Part shown: positions 15,752 to 23,081 of the stretch, piece by piece
How positions within the stretch are numbered: the first letter of the stretch is position 1
Layout of the letters: the number at the start of each line of letters is the position of its first letter
NCBI RefSeq assembly: GCF_048595755.1
Contig: NZ_CP184360.1
Location: forward strand, 2,356,001-2,420,000
From: Luteococcus sp048595755
GTDB taxonomy: Bacteria; Actinomycetota; Actinomycetes; Propionibacteriales; Propionibacteriaceae
Reading direction: 5' to 3'
DNA: 64,000 nucleotides
Translations under genes and position numbers: made by a program
The notes under the pieces: model-generated
What the model was told of the DNA's origin: nothing
The model's input: the letters and a program-made list of their open reading frames with translations, nothing else
Databases searched by the model: none

Positions 15752-17446
15752 GTGAACCAGCACACCCCGACCCCGGCACCGAGCCGTGTTCGTCCTCCGC
15801 GCCAGGGCCAGTCGAAGGGCCAGTGGGCCGTCGAAGGCAAGACCCCGCTCAACCACAACGAGGAGTTCAAGGCGGAGCACAATCCGCTCGAGGTGCGTCA
15901 GCGCATCATCGACGTGTACTCCAAGCAGGGCATCGAGTCGGTCCCCGACGACGACCTGCACGGCCGCTTCCGTTGGCTGGGCATCTACACCCAGCGCAAG
16001 CCCGGCATCGACGCCCGCAGCACCAGCAAGCTGGATGCCGGCGAGCTCTCCGACAAGTACTTCATGATGCGGGTACGCATCGACGGCCAGCAGCTCAACC
16101 TGGACCAGGTCCGGGTGCTGGGTGGTATCGGCGTCGACTTCGCCCGCGACACCGCCGACGTCTCCGACCGCCAGAACGTCCAGTACCACTGGATCGCGAT
16201 CGAGGACGTGCCCGAGATCTGGCGACGCCTGGAGTCGGTGGGCCTGTCCACCACCGAGGCGTGCGGCGACACCCCTCGCGGCTTCCTCGCCAGCCCCGTC
16301 GCGGGCATCGCGGCCGACGAGATCATCGACCCGACGCCCACCGCCAAGGCCATCGCCGAGCGCTGGATCGGTGACCCGCAGTTCACCAACCTGCCGCGCA
16401 AGTTCAAGACCGCCATCACCGGGCATCCCAGCCTGGACGTGGTGCACGAGATCAACGACATCTCCTTCGTCGGTGTCGAACACCCCGAACTGGGAGCCGG
16501 ATACGACCTGTGGGTGGGCGGCGGACTGAGCGCCTCACCCCGGCTGGCCGAACGGCTGGGCGTCTTCGTCAGCCCCGACGATGCCGTGGAGGTGTGGGCC
16601 GCGGTCTGCGGGATCTTCCGTGACTACGGCTACCGCAAGCTGCGCACCAAGGCCCGCCTGAAGTTCCTGCTGGCCGAGTGGGGGGCCGAGAAGTTCCGCC
16701 AGGTCTTGCAGGACGAATACCTCCACCGCGAACTGCCCGACGGTCCCGCCCCCGCCAAGGCCGTCGGTGACGCCGACCATGTCGGTGTCGGCGAGCAGAA
16801 GGACGGTCGCAATTACGTCGGCTTCGCGCCCACCGTCGGCCGGCTCTCGGGCACCATCCTCAACGGGGTCGCCGACCTCGCCGAGGCCGCCGGGTCCGGA
16901 CGGATCAGCTTCACCCCGCACCAGAAGCTGCTGGTGTTGGACGTCGACCCCGACAAGGTCGACGACCTGGTGGCCGGGATGGAGGAGCTCGGCCTGACCG
17001 CCAAGCCGTCCCCCTTTCGCCGCGCCACCATGGCCTGCACCGGCATCGAGTACTGCAAGCTCGCCTTCGTCGAGACCAAGGGTCTGGCCGCGCAGACCAT
17101 CGGGGAGCTGGAGCAGCGTCTGGACGACGTCGAGCTGCCCCGACCGATCAGCCTCAACATCAACGGCTGCCCCAATTCCTGCGCCCGGATCCAGATCGCC
17201 GACATCGGGTTGAAGGGCCAGTTGGCCGGCGACGAGTTCGCCTTCCAGGTGCACCTGGGTGGTGGCCTGGCCAGTCAGGAACGCGACGAGGCCGGCCTGG
17301 GCCGCACCGTGCGCGGACTGAAGATCACCGCCGCAGAGCTGCCCGACTACGTGGAACGAGTCACCCGCAGCTACCTGAGCAACCACGAGGGCGACGAGAC
17401 CTTCGCCGAATGGGCCCACCGGGCCGAGGAGGACGCACTGAAGTGA
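15752..17446 (+). CDS. sirA: Ferredoxin-dependent sulfite (nitrite/sulfite) reductase
   Basis: A 564-residue siroheme/4Fe-4S enzyme reducing sulfite to sulfide. The cluster-siroheme ligands are visible in ACTGIEYCKLAF and, further on, NINGCPNSCARIQ. Two ferredoxin-like halves (GVDFARDTADVSDRQNVQYHW and the second repeat) frame them. The YCKLA context resembles mycobacterial SirA/NirA, where a Tyr-Cys link forms near the siroheme. GTG start after GAGGTGAGA. First structural gene of a sir-cysH-cysD-cysN-permease-chelatase operon; the role as sulfite rather than nitrite reductase rests on that context. Confidence 0.92.
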   Translation: MNQHTPTPAPSRVRPPRQGQSKGQWAVEGKTPLNHNEEFKAEHNPLEVRQRIIDVYSKQGIESVPDDDLHGRFRWLGIYTQRKPGIDARSTSKLDAGELSDKYFMMRVRIDGQQLNLDQVRVLGGIGVDFARDTADVSDRQNVQYHWIAIEDVPEIWRRLESVGLSTTEACGDTPRGFLASPVAGIAADEIIDPTPTAKAIAERWIGDPQFTNLPRKFKTAITGHPSLDVVHEINDISFVGVEHPELGAGYDLWVGGGLSASPRLAERLGVFVSPDDAVEVWAAVCGIFRDYGYRKLRTKARLKFLLAEWGAEKFRQVLQDEYLHRELPDGPAPAKAVGDADHVGVGEQKDGRNYVGFAPTVGRLSGTILNGVADLAEAAGSGRISFTPHQKLLVLDVDPDKVDDLVAGMEELGLTAKPSPFRRATMACTGIEYCKLAFVETKGLAAQTIGELEQRLDDVELPRPISLNINGCPNSCARIQIADIGLKGQLAGDEFAFQVHLGGGLASQERDEAGLGRTVRGLKITAAELPDYVERVTRSYLSNHEGDETFAEWAHRAEEDALK

Positions 17447-18204
17447 GCACCCACCTGACAACCCCCGACGCGGGGACCATCACCCGCGAACTACGCACCC
17501 CCTCACCCCGTCGTACCGCGGAGGAACTGCTGGCGACCGTCGTGGAGGGACAGCGGCGCTTCGTCGACGCCCCGGCCGAGGAGCTGCTGGCCTGGGCCGC
17601 GGAGGAGTTCGGCGACGCCCTGGCGGTTGCCTGCTCCATGGCCGCCGACACCATCCTTCCCGCCTTGGTCAGCCAGACCATCCCCAATGTGGACGTGCTC
17701 TTCCTGGAGACCGGCTACCACTTCCCGGAGACCCTGGCCACCCGCGACGAGCTGGCGCGCACCTGGCCGGTCACCATCCGTGAGGTGCTGCCGCAGCTCA
17801 CCGTCGGGGAGCAGGACCTGAAGTACGGCCCCAAGCTGCACGACCGCGATCCGGGCCGCTGCTGCGGGCTGCGCAAGGTGGAACCGCTGGCCCGCGCCCT
17901 GGGCGGCTACGAGGCCTGGGTGACCGGTATCCGCCGTGAGGACAATGCGCTGCGCGCCAATGCCCAGCTCGTCGAGTGGGACGCCACCCACCAGATGGTC
18001 AAGCTCAACCCGATCGCGGCGTGGAGCTTCGACGACGTGCTGGACTTCGCCACCACCCACGGCGTGCCCGTCAATCCGCTGCTGGCCGACGGCTACCCGT
18101 CGATCGGCTGCGCACCGTGCACGCGTCGCGTCGCCCCCGGAGAAGACCCCCGAGCCGGCCGCTGGGCCGGACTCGCCAAGACAGAATGCGGGATCCACCT
18201 GTGA
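17443..18204 (+). CDS. cysH: Adenylyl-sulfate (APS) reductase
   Basis: A 253-residue enzyme reducing APS to sulfite and AMP with thioredoxin. It has the 4Fe-4S cysteine pairs of the APS-specific group, RCCGLRKV (about residue 140) and GCAPCTRRV (about 222), plus the catalytic C-terminal ECGIHL. PAPS reductases lack the CC...CxxC pairs, so APS is the substrate. This agrees with the absence of an APS kinase domain on CysN. GTG start overlaps the sirA stop by 4 bp. Confidence 0.94.
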   Translation: MSTHLTTPDAGTITRELRTPSPRRTAEELLATVVEGQRRFVDAPAEELLAWAAEEFGDALAVACSMAADTILPALVSQTIPNVDVLFLETGYHFPETLATRDELARTWPVTIREVLPQLTVGEQDLKYGPKLHDRDPGRCCGLRKVEPLARALGGYEAWVTGIRREDNALRANAQLVEWDATHQMVKLNPIAAWSFDDVLDFATTHGVPVNPLLADGYPSIGCAPCTRRVAPGEDPRAGRWAGLAKTECGIHL

Positions 18205-19097
18205 GCACCTTCAACCATCTTGATGCCCTCGAGAGCGAGGCCATCCACATCTTCCGCGAGACCGCCGCCGAGTTGGAGCGTCCCGTGCTGCTGTTCAGCG
18301 GCGGCAAGGACTCGGTCGTGATGCTGCACCTGGCCTCCAAGGCCTTCTGGCCCGGCCCGATCCCGTTCCCCGTCATGCACGTCGACACCGGGCACAACTT
18401 CGGTGAGGTGATCGACTTCCGTGACCGCACCGTCGAGCGACTGGGCCTGCGCCTGGTGGTGAAGAGCGTGCAGGACTACATCGACGACGGCCGGCTCACC
18501 GAGCGGCCCGACGGCACCCGCAACCCGCTGCAGACCATGCCGCTGCTCGACGGGATTGCCGAGAACCGCTTCAACGCGGTCTACGGCGGCGGTCGTCGCG
18601 ACGAGGAGAAGGCCCGCGCCAAGGAGCGAATCGTCAGCCTGCGCGACGAGTTCGGGCAGTGGGACCCACGCAACCAGCGCCCCGAGCTGTGGAACCTGTA
18701 CAACGCCCGGCACCGCCCCGGTGAGCACGTGCGCGTCTTCCCGCTGTCCAACTGGACCGAGCTGGACGTGTGGCGCTACATCGAGCGCGAGCAGATCGAG
18801 CTCCCGGAGCTCTACTACGCGCACGAGCGTGAGGTCTTCCGTCGCGACGGGATGTGGCTGGCCGTCGGCCCGGTCTCCCAACCCCGCGAGGGGGAGGAGG
18901 TCGTCACCAAGCAGGTGCGCTACCGCACGGTGGGCGACATGTCCTGCACCGGCGCCGTCGAGTCCGACGCCACCGACGTCTCCGACGTCGTGGTGGAGGT
19001 GGCCGCCACCACCCTCACCGAACGCGGCGCCACCCGCGCCGACGACCGCATCTCCGAAGCCGCCATGGAAGACCGCAAGAAGGAAGGGTATTTCTGA
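18201..19097 (+). CDS. cysD: Sulfate adenylyltransferase subunit 2
   Basis: A 298-residue PP-loop ATP pyrophosphatase with the SGGKDSVVMLHL signature, MHVDTGHNF and the C-terminal EDRKKEGYF typical of CysD. It pairs with CysN GTPase to form APS from sulfate and ATP. GTG start overlaps the cysH stop, and its stop overlaps the cysN ATG by 1 bp (TGATG). Confidence 0.96.
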   Translation: MSTFNHLDALESEAIHIFRETAAELERPVLLFSGGKDSVVMLHLASKAFWPGPIPFPVMHVDTGHNFGEVIDFRDRTVERLGLRLVVKSVQDYIDDGRLTERPDGTRNPLQTMPLLDGIAENRFNAVYGGGRRDEEKARAKERIVSLRDEFGQWDPRNQRPELWNLYNARHRPGEHVRVFPLSNWTELDVWRYIEREQIELPELYYAHEREVFRRDGMWLAVGPVSQPREGEEVVTKQVRYRTVGDMSCTGAVESDATDVSDVVVEVAATTLTERGATRADDRISEAAMEDRKKEGYF

Positions 19098-20575
19098 TGG
19101 GAACCCCACACACGAGCGCCGACGCGAGTACGGCGGCCGAGCTTGTCGAGGCCCCTCGACAGGCTCGGGGAACGGAAGAGGGACCCCCTCGACAGGCTCG
19201 GGGAACGGAAGATGGAGCCCCTCGACAGGCTCGGGGAACGGTGGATGAGCAGGCGACCCTGTTGCGGCTGGCCACGGCCGGCAGCGTCGACGACGGCAAG
19301 TCCACCCTGGTGGGCCGGCTGCTCTACGACTCGAAGTCGATCCTTGCCGACCAGCTGGACGCCGTGGAACGCGTCAGCCAGGAGCGCGGACTGACCGGCG
19401 CCGACCTGGCGCTGCTCACCGACGGCCTGCGCGCCGAGCGGGAGCAGGGCATCACCATCGACGTTGCCTACCGCTACTTCGCCACCGCGGAGCGCACCTT
19501 CATCCTGGCCGACTGCCCCGGGCACGTGCAGTACACCCGCAACACCGTCACCGGCGCCTCCACGGCCGACGTGCTGGTGCTGCTGGTCGACGTCCGACGC
19601 GGCGTGCTCGAGCAGACCCGACGCCACCTGGCGGTCGCGGCCCTGCTGCGGGTGCCGCACGTCGTGGTCGCGGTCAACAAGCTCGACCTGGTCGACTACT
19701 CCCAAGAGGACTACACCCGCGTCGCCGAGGACATCGTCGAGGTGGGCAAGGACCTGGGCGTCGAGCAGCTCAGCACCATCCCCGTCAGTGCCCTGGTGGG
19801 CGACAACGTGGTGGACCGCAGCAGCCGTACCCCGTGGTACGACGGCCCCAGCCTGCTGGAACTGCTGGTCACCATCGAACCCCGTCCCCACCAGGCTGCG
19901 GAGGCGGGCCGCGAGGAGCTGCCGCTGCGCTTCCCGGTGCAGTACGTGCTGCGTCCCCAGCAGGCGGCCATCAGCCCCGAGTACGTCGAGTACCGCGGTT
20001 ATGCCGGCCAAGTGGCGCAGGGAACGGTGCGCGTCGGCGACGAGGTGGTGGTGTTGCCCAGCGGACGTACCACCAGCGTCGTCGGCATCGACACCGCCAC
20101 CGGCGAACTGCAGGAGGCCTCGGCAGGGGAGTCGGTGAGCCTACGGCTGGCCGATGAGATCGACATCACCCGTGGTGAGCTGATCGCGGCGGTCCAGGAC
20201 GCGCCGCAACCCACCCAGGAGATCGACGCGATGGTCAGCTGGCTGGCCGACACCCCACTGCGGATCGGTCAGCGGGTGCTGCTGAAGCACACCACCCGCA
20301 CCGTCCAGGCGATCGTGCGAGACCTCGAGGGGCGGCTGGACCTGGACACCATGACCCCGGAGCCCGTCGAGCACCTGGAACTCAATGACATCGGACGAGT
20401 GCGGCTCAAGCTGGCCTCCCCGATCGTCGCCGAGCCCTATGCCACCTCCCGCGCCACGGGTGCCTTCCTGCTGGTGGATGCCCAACAGGGGCTCACCCTG
20501 GCCGCCGGCATGGTGCAGGACCCCGAAACCCCCGGCATCGTCCATCCGCAGACTGCCTTCACCTGGCAGATCTGA
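19097..20575 (+). CDS. cysN: Sulfate adenylyltransferase subunit 1 (GTPase) with repeat-derived N-terminal insert
   Basis: A 492-residue EF-Tu-like GTPase driving APS synthesis with CysD. G motifs: GSVDDGKST (P-loop), EQGITIDVAYRYF (G2), DCPGHVQYT (G3) and NKLDLVDYS (G4), then two beta-barrel domains. No C-terminal APS kinase (CysC) domain is fused, unlike mycobacterial CysNC. The first ~50 residues are unusual: three 11-residue copies of APRQARGTE-type sequence, encoded by 33-bp DNA repeats, come before the normal GTPase start (DEQATLLRLATAG). An alternative internal start after the repeat (GTG near 19241, or ATG 19245 in another frame) is not clearly supported. Confidence 0.93.
   Translation: MGTPHTSADASTAAELVEAPRQARGTEEGPPRQARGTEDGAPRQARGTVDEQATLLRLATAGSVDDGKSTLVGRLLYDSKSILADQLDAVERVSQERGLTGADLALLTDGLRAEREQGITIDVAYRYFATAERTFILADCPGHVQYTRNTVTGASTADVLVLLVDVRRGVLEQTRRHLAVAALLRVPHVVVAVNKLDLVDYSQEDYTRVAEDIVEVGKDLGVEQLSTIPVSALVGDNVVDRSSRTPWYDGPSLLELLVTIEPRPHQAAEAGREELPLRFPVQYVLRPQQAAISPEYVEYRGYAGQVAQGTVRVGDEVVVLPSGRTTSVVGIDTATGELQEASAGESVSLRLADEIDITRGELIAAVQDAPQPTQEIDAMVSWLADTPLRIGQRVLLKHTTRTVQAIVRDLEGRLDLDTMTPEPVEHLELNDIGRVRLKLASPIVAEPYATSRATGAFLLVDAQQGLTLAAGMVQDPETPGIVHPQTAFTWQI
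19142..19241 (+). repeat. Three 33-bp-period CTCGACAGGCTCGGGGAACG repeats inside cysN
   Basis: Units begin at 19152, 19185 and 19218, each with core CCCTCGACAGGCTCGGGGAA. A partial inverted copy (CTTGTCGAGG) at 19142 can pair with the first unit to form a hairpin. The core is of the TGTCGAGG/CCTCGACA palindromic type dispersed in many actinomycete genomes. The period is divisible by three, so the reading frame stays open. Confidence 0.85.
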
Positions 20576-20620
20576 CCCGACCCGTCACGTCCCCCGTCTG
20601 CCCACCTCAGGGAGTTCCCG

Positions 20621-21628
20621 ATGAACCATCTCGTAGTCCTGGCCCTGGCCGGCCTCGTCGCCCAGTTGATCGACGGCTCGCTCGGCATGGGCTACGGCAT
20701 CACCTCCACCTCGGTGCTGCTGGCCGGGGGAGTGACACCCGCCACCGCCAGCGCTTCGGTCCACCTGGCCGAACTGGGCACCAATGTGGCCTCCGGTCTG
20801 TCGCACTGGAAGCTGCGCAATGTGGACTGGCGACTGGTGCTGCGGTTGGGGGTGCCCGGTGCCATCGGGGCCTTCCTCGGGGCGACGGTGCTCTCCCACC
20901 TGTCCGCCGAGGCGGCCCGCCCCCTGATGGCGACGATCCTGGTGGGACTGGGCCTGTTCATCCTGGCGCGCTTCACCGTGCGTCGCACCGCGGTCTCCGA
21001 GGCGCGGGTCTCCCCGCACGGCAGGCGGCTCCTGGCGCCGCTGGGACTGGTGGGTGGTTTCGTCGACGCCAGTGGTGGCGGGGGTTGGGGGCCGATCTCG
21101 ACCACCGCCCTGGTCAGTGCCGGGCGGACCAATCCACGCACCGTGATCGGATCGGTCGACACCTCCGAATTCCTCGTCTCGCTGGCAGCCTCCCTCGGCT
21201 TCGTCGTGAGCCTGGGCAACAGCGGGGTGCGACTGGAGTTCGTCTTGGCCCTGCTGGCCGGTGGACTGGTGGCAGCGCCGATTGCGGCGTGGCTGGTCAG
21301 TCGCATCCCGCCCCAGATCATGGGCGGACTGGTCGGCGGGGCCATCGTGGTGACCAACCTGGGCCAGGTCTTCGTCAGTTTCGGGGTGCCGCACGCCGCC
21401 CGACATCCCGTCACGGTGCTGCTGCTGGTCATCTGGGCCACTGCCGTCGTGGTGGGCCTGCGTCGTCACCGAGCAGACAGCGCCACGGCCCGCGAGACCG
21501 CGGAGGAACCCCCGTCCCCCGAGCCCAGCTCTGCGTCCCCTGAGCCCCACTCCTCGTTCCCCGAGCCCCACTCCTCGTTCCCCGAGCCCCACTCCTCGTT
21601 CCCCGAGCTTGTCGAGGGGCCCCGATGA
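20621..21628 (+). CDS. TauE/SafE-family permease (CysZ-like, sulfate or sulfite)
   Basis: A 335-residue polytopic membrane protein of the TSUP family. Seen are GLVAQLIDGSLGMGYG at the N terminus, the repeated half GFVDASGGGGWGP, and about eight hydrophobic segments. In corynebacterial cys clusters the equivalent gene is thought to import sulfate; export of sulfite is the alternative. Position inside the operon, 45 bp after cysN with GGGAG upstream, supports a role in sulfur assimilation. The last ~45 residues are a low-complexity tail with three FPEPHSS units, encoded by a DNA repeat. The stop overlaps the chelatase start by 4 bp. Confidence 0.85.
   Translation: MNHLVVLALAGLVAQLIDGSLGMGYGITSTSVLLAGGVTPATASASVHLAELGTNVASGLSHWKLRNVDWRLVLRLGVPGAIGAFLGATVLSHLSAEAARPLMATILVGLGLFILARFTVRRTAVSEARVSPHGRRLLAPLGLVGGFVDASGGGGWGPISTTALVSAGRTNPRTVIGSVDTSEFLVSLAASLGFVVSLGNSGVRLEFVLALLAGGLVAAPIAAWLVSRIPPQIMGGLVGGAIVVTNLGQVFVSFGVPHAARHPVTVLLLVIWATAVVVGLRRHRADSATARETAEEPPSPEPSSASPEPHSSFPEPHSSFPEPHSSFPELVEGPR
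21536..21620 (+). repeat. 21-bp tandem repeats ending in a TTGTCGAGG element
   Basis: Three TTCCCCGAGCCCCACTCCTC units (first one variant) at 21536, 21557 and 21578, then TTCCCCGAGCTTGTCGAGGG at 21599. The final unit is the reverse-complement type of the repeat found in cysN 2.3 kb upstream. All are in frame within the permease tail. Confidence 0.8.
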
Positions 21629-22386
21629 GCATCGTGCTGGCCGCCCACGGCACCCGCTCGGCGGCGGGACGCGACTGCGTCGAGCAGATCCGACGGGCCC
21701 TCCAGGAGAGCCTTCGCGAGCCGGTCCGTTTGGGGTGGGTGGACGTGTGCGGGCCCCACCTGGCCGACGTCCTGAGCGAGGACGACCTGGTGCTTCCTGC
21801 CTTCCTGGGCAAGGGACACCACGTCAGCGTCGACATTCCCGCGGCCGCCCGCGGCGTGCCGGGCGCGCGGGTGACACCGCACCTGGGGGCACCCCTGCCG
21901 GGGGATCCGCTGCTGCAGGCGCTGAGTGGCCGGGTGCACGAGGCCGGCGGGCCGTGGCCCACGACGATCATCGGCTGGGCCGGATCCACCCACGCGCACA
22001 GCCGGGGGCAGACGCTGCAGATGGCCGCCGATCTCACCCGCCACTGGCGGGGGCTCGGCGTGCGGGTGGAGCTGGCGACGCCACGCGAAGTCCCCGAGGT
22101 GCTGGCCGATGCCCGGCGTCGAGGGGGAGGAGTGGGGATCGCCAGCTACCTGTTGGCACCCGGCCACTTCCACTCCCGCTTGGCCAGCTCCGGAGCCGAC
22201 GCCATCAGCGCCCCCTTGGGGGATCACCCCGCCATCATCGAGGCGCTGGCCGCACTGGCACGGGGCGAGGAGGTACCCGATCAGGGATTGCAGCCGGCCG
22301 CCATGGTGGCGATGAAGTCCGAGGCGTCACGAGCCGCCTCGATGTTCCAGGACGGCTTGGAGCGGGCCACGCCGCTGGCCGGGTGA
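21625..22386 (+). CDS. Sirohydrochlorin chelatase (CbiX/SirB, CysY-like)
   Basis: A 253-residue class II chelatase-type protein. Metal-binding signatures are AHGTRSAAG at the N terminus and, in the second half, GWAGSTHAHSRG and LLAPGHFHSRL. In this operon the probable job is inserting iron into sirohydrochlorin to make siroheme for SirA; cobalt insertion is the alternative. It overlaps the permease by 4 bp. Its last 106 bp overlap the 3' end of the convergent lipoprotein gene. Confidence 0.85.
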   Translation: MSIVLAAHGTRSAAGRDCVEQIRRALQESLREPVRLGWVDVCGPHLADVLSEDDLVLPAFLGKGHHVSVDIPAAARGVPGARVTPHLGAPLPGDPLLQALSGRVHEAGGPWPTTIIGWAGSTHAHSRGQTLQMAADLTRHWRGLGVRVELATPREVPEVLADARRRGGGVGIASYLLAPGHFHSRLASSGADAISAPLGDHPAIIEALAALARGEEVPDQGLQPAAMVAMKSEASRAASMFQDGLERATPLAG

Positions 22387-23057
22387 CAGACCAGCTGGTT
22401 CTGTAGTGATCGCGACGCAGGGATTTGCCCCTTGCGGCGAGCCTGCGTCCACCCGTCGGTGCGCCACAGCGAGACCGGCGTGGCGCGCCCCAACCGGGTG
22501 GGATGCACCAGCCATCGCGGCTCGCTCTGCCAACTCTCGCGGCGCACCTCGGCCACCAGATCGGTGCCCATCAGCGCCCGGGTCTGCACCGCTGTGCGCG
22601 CTGCCGGTGTTGCTTCCTGGCTGGGCACCGCGACGATGCGCTGCCCCTCGACACGCCACGATCCCGATGCGGGAGACTGCCCCGGCGTGGTGAGGGTGGG
22701 CGCCGTGACGATGAGTCGCAGCTGCCCCGATTTCCGACGAACCACCAGCGCTCCGCCCTCGACGCTCACTTGGTCCGAATTCGCCAGGGCCAGGTGGAGC
22801 TGCGTGCCGGTGAGCTGCAGCGTCGTGTTCTGCGTGGGCAGGGGAGTGGCGGGTCCGCTCGGGGGAGGCACGGTCGCTCCGGTTCTTTCGGTGGTGCCGG
22901 GTGTGTTGCTGGTACTGGGCGTCGACGTGGTTCTGGGCTGGGCCGATGCCGCCGGAGAGCTCCCGACGGTGGTGGCCGGCTGGGGAGCCGGCGACCCGGA
23001 ACAGCCCGCGGCCAGCCCCAGGGCGACCACCACGGTCACTCCCACAGGGCGGGCCAC
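22281..23057 (-). CDS. Putative lipoprotein of unknown function
   Basis: A 258-residue product. The signal peptide ends in LAAGC (Cys about residue 19), then a Pro/Ser/Thr-rich linker, then a probably beta-rich domain (LQLTGTQLHLALANSDQVSVEGGALVVRR; SWRVEGQRIVAVPSQEA). No family recognised. GTG start has GGAAGA upstream. Its last ~35 codons are antisense to the end of the chelatase gene and look unlike the rest, so the true end may be earlier or the stop may have been lost by mutation. Confidence 0.6.
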   Translation of the reverse strand: MARPVGVTVVVALGLAAGCSGSPAPQPATTVGSSPAASAQPRTTSTPSTSNTPGTTERTGATVPPPSGPATPLPTQNTTLQLTGTQLHLALANSDQVSVEGGALVVRRKSGQLRLIVTAPTLTTPGQSPASGSWRVEGQRIVAVPSQEATPAARTAVQTRALMGTDLVAEVRRESWQSEPRWLVHPTRLGRATPVSLWRTDGWTQARRKGQIPASRSLQNQLVCHPASGVARSKPSWNIEAARDASDFIATMAAGCNP

Positions 23058-23081
23058 GAGCTCTTCCTGCCTGTCAGTTGG

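Noticed and set aside
19142..19241. CRISPR-like array in cysN
   Set aside because: Repeats are adjacent with a 33-bp period, no distinct unique spacers, and lie inside a coding frame.
21536..21620. CRISPR-like array at the permease end
   Set aside because: 21-bp head-to-tail units without spacers, in frame.
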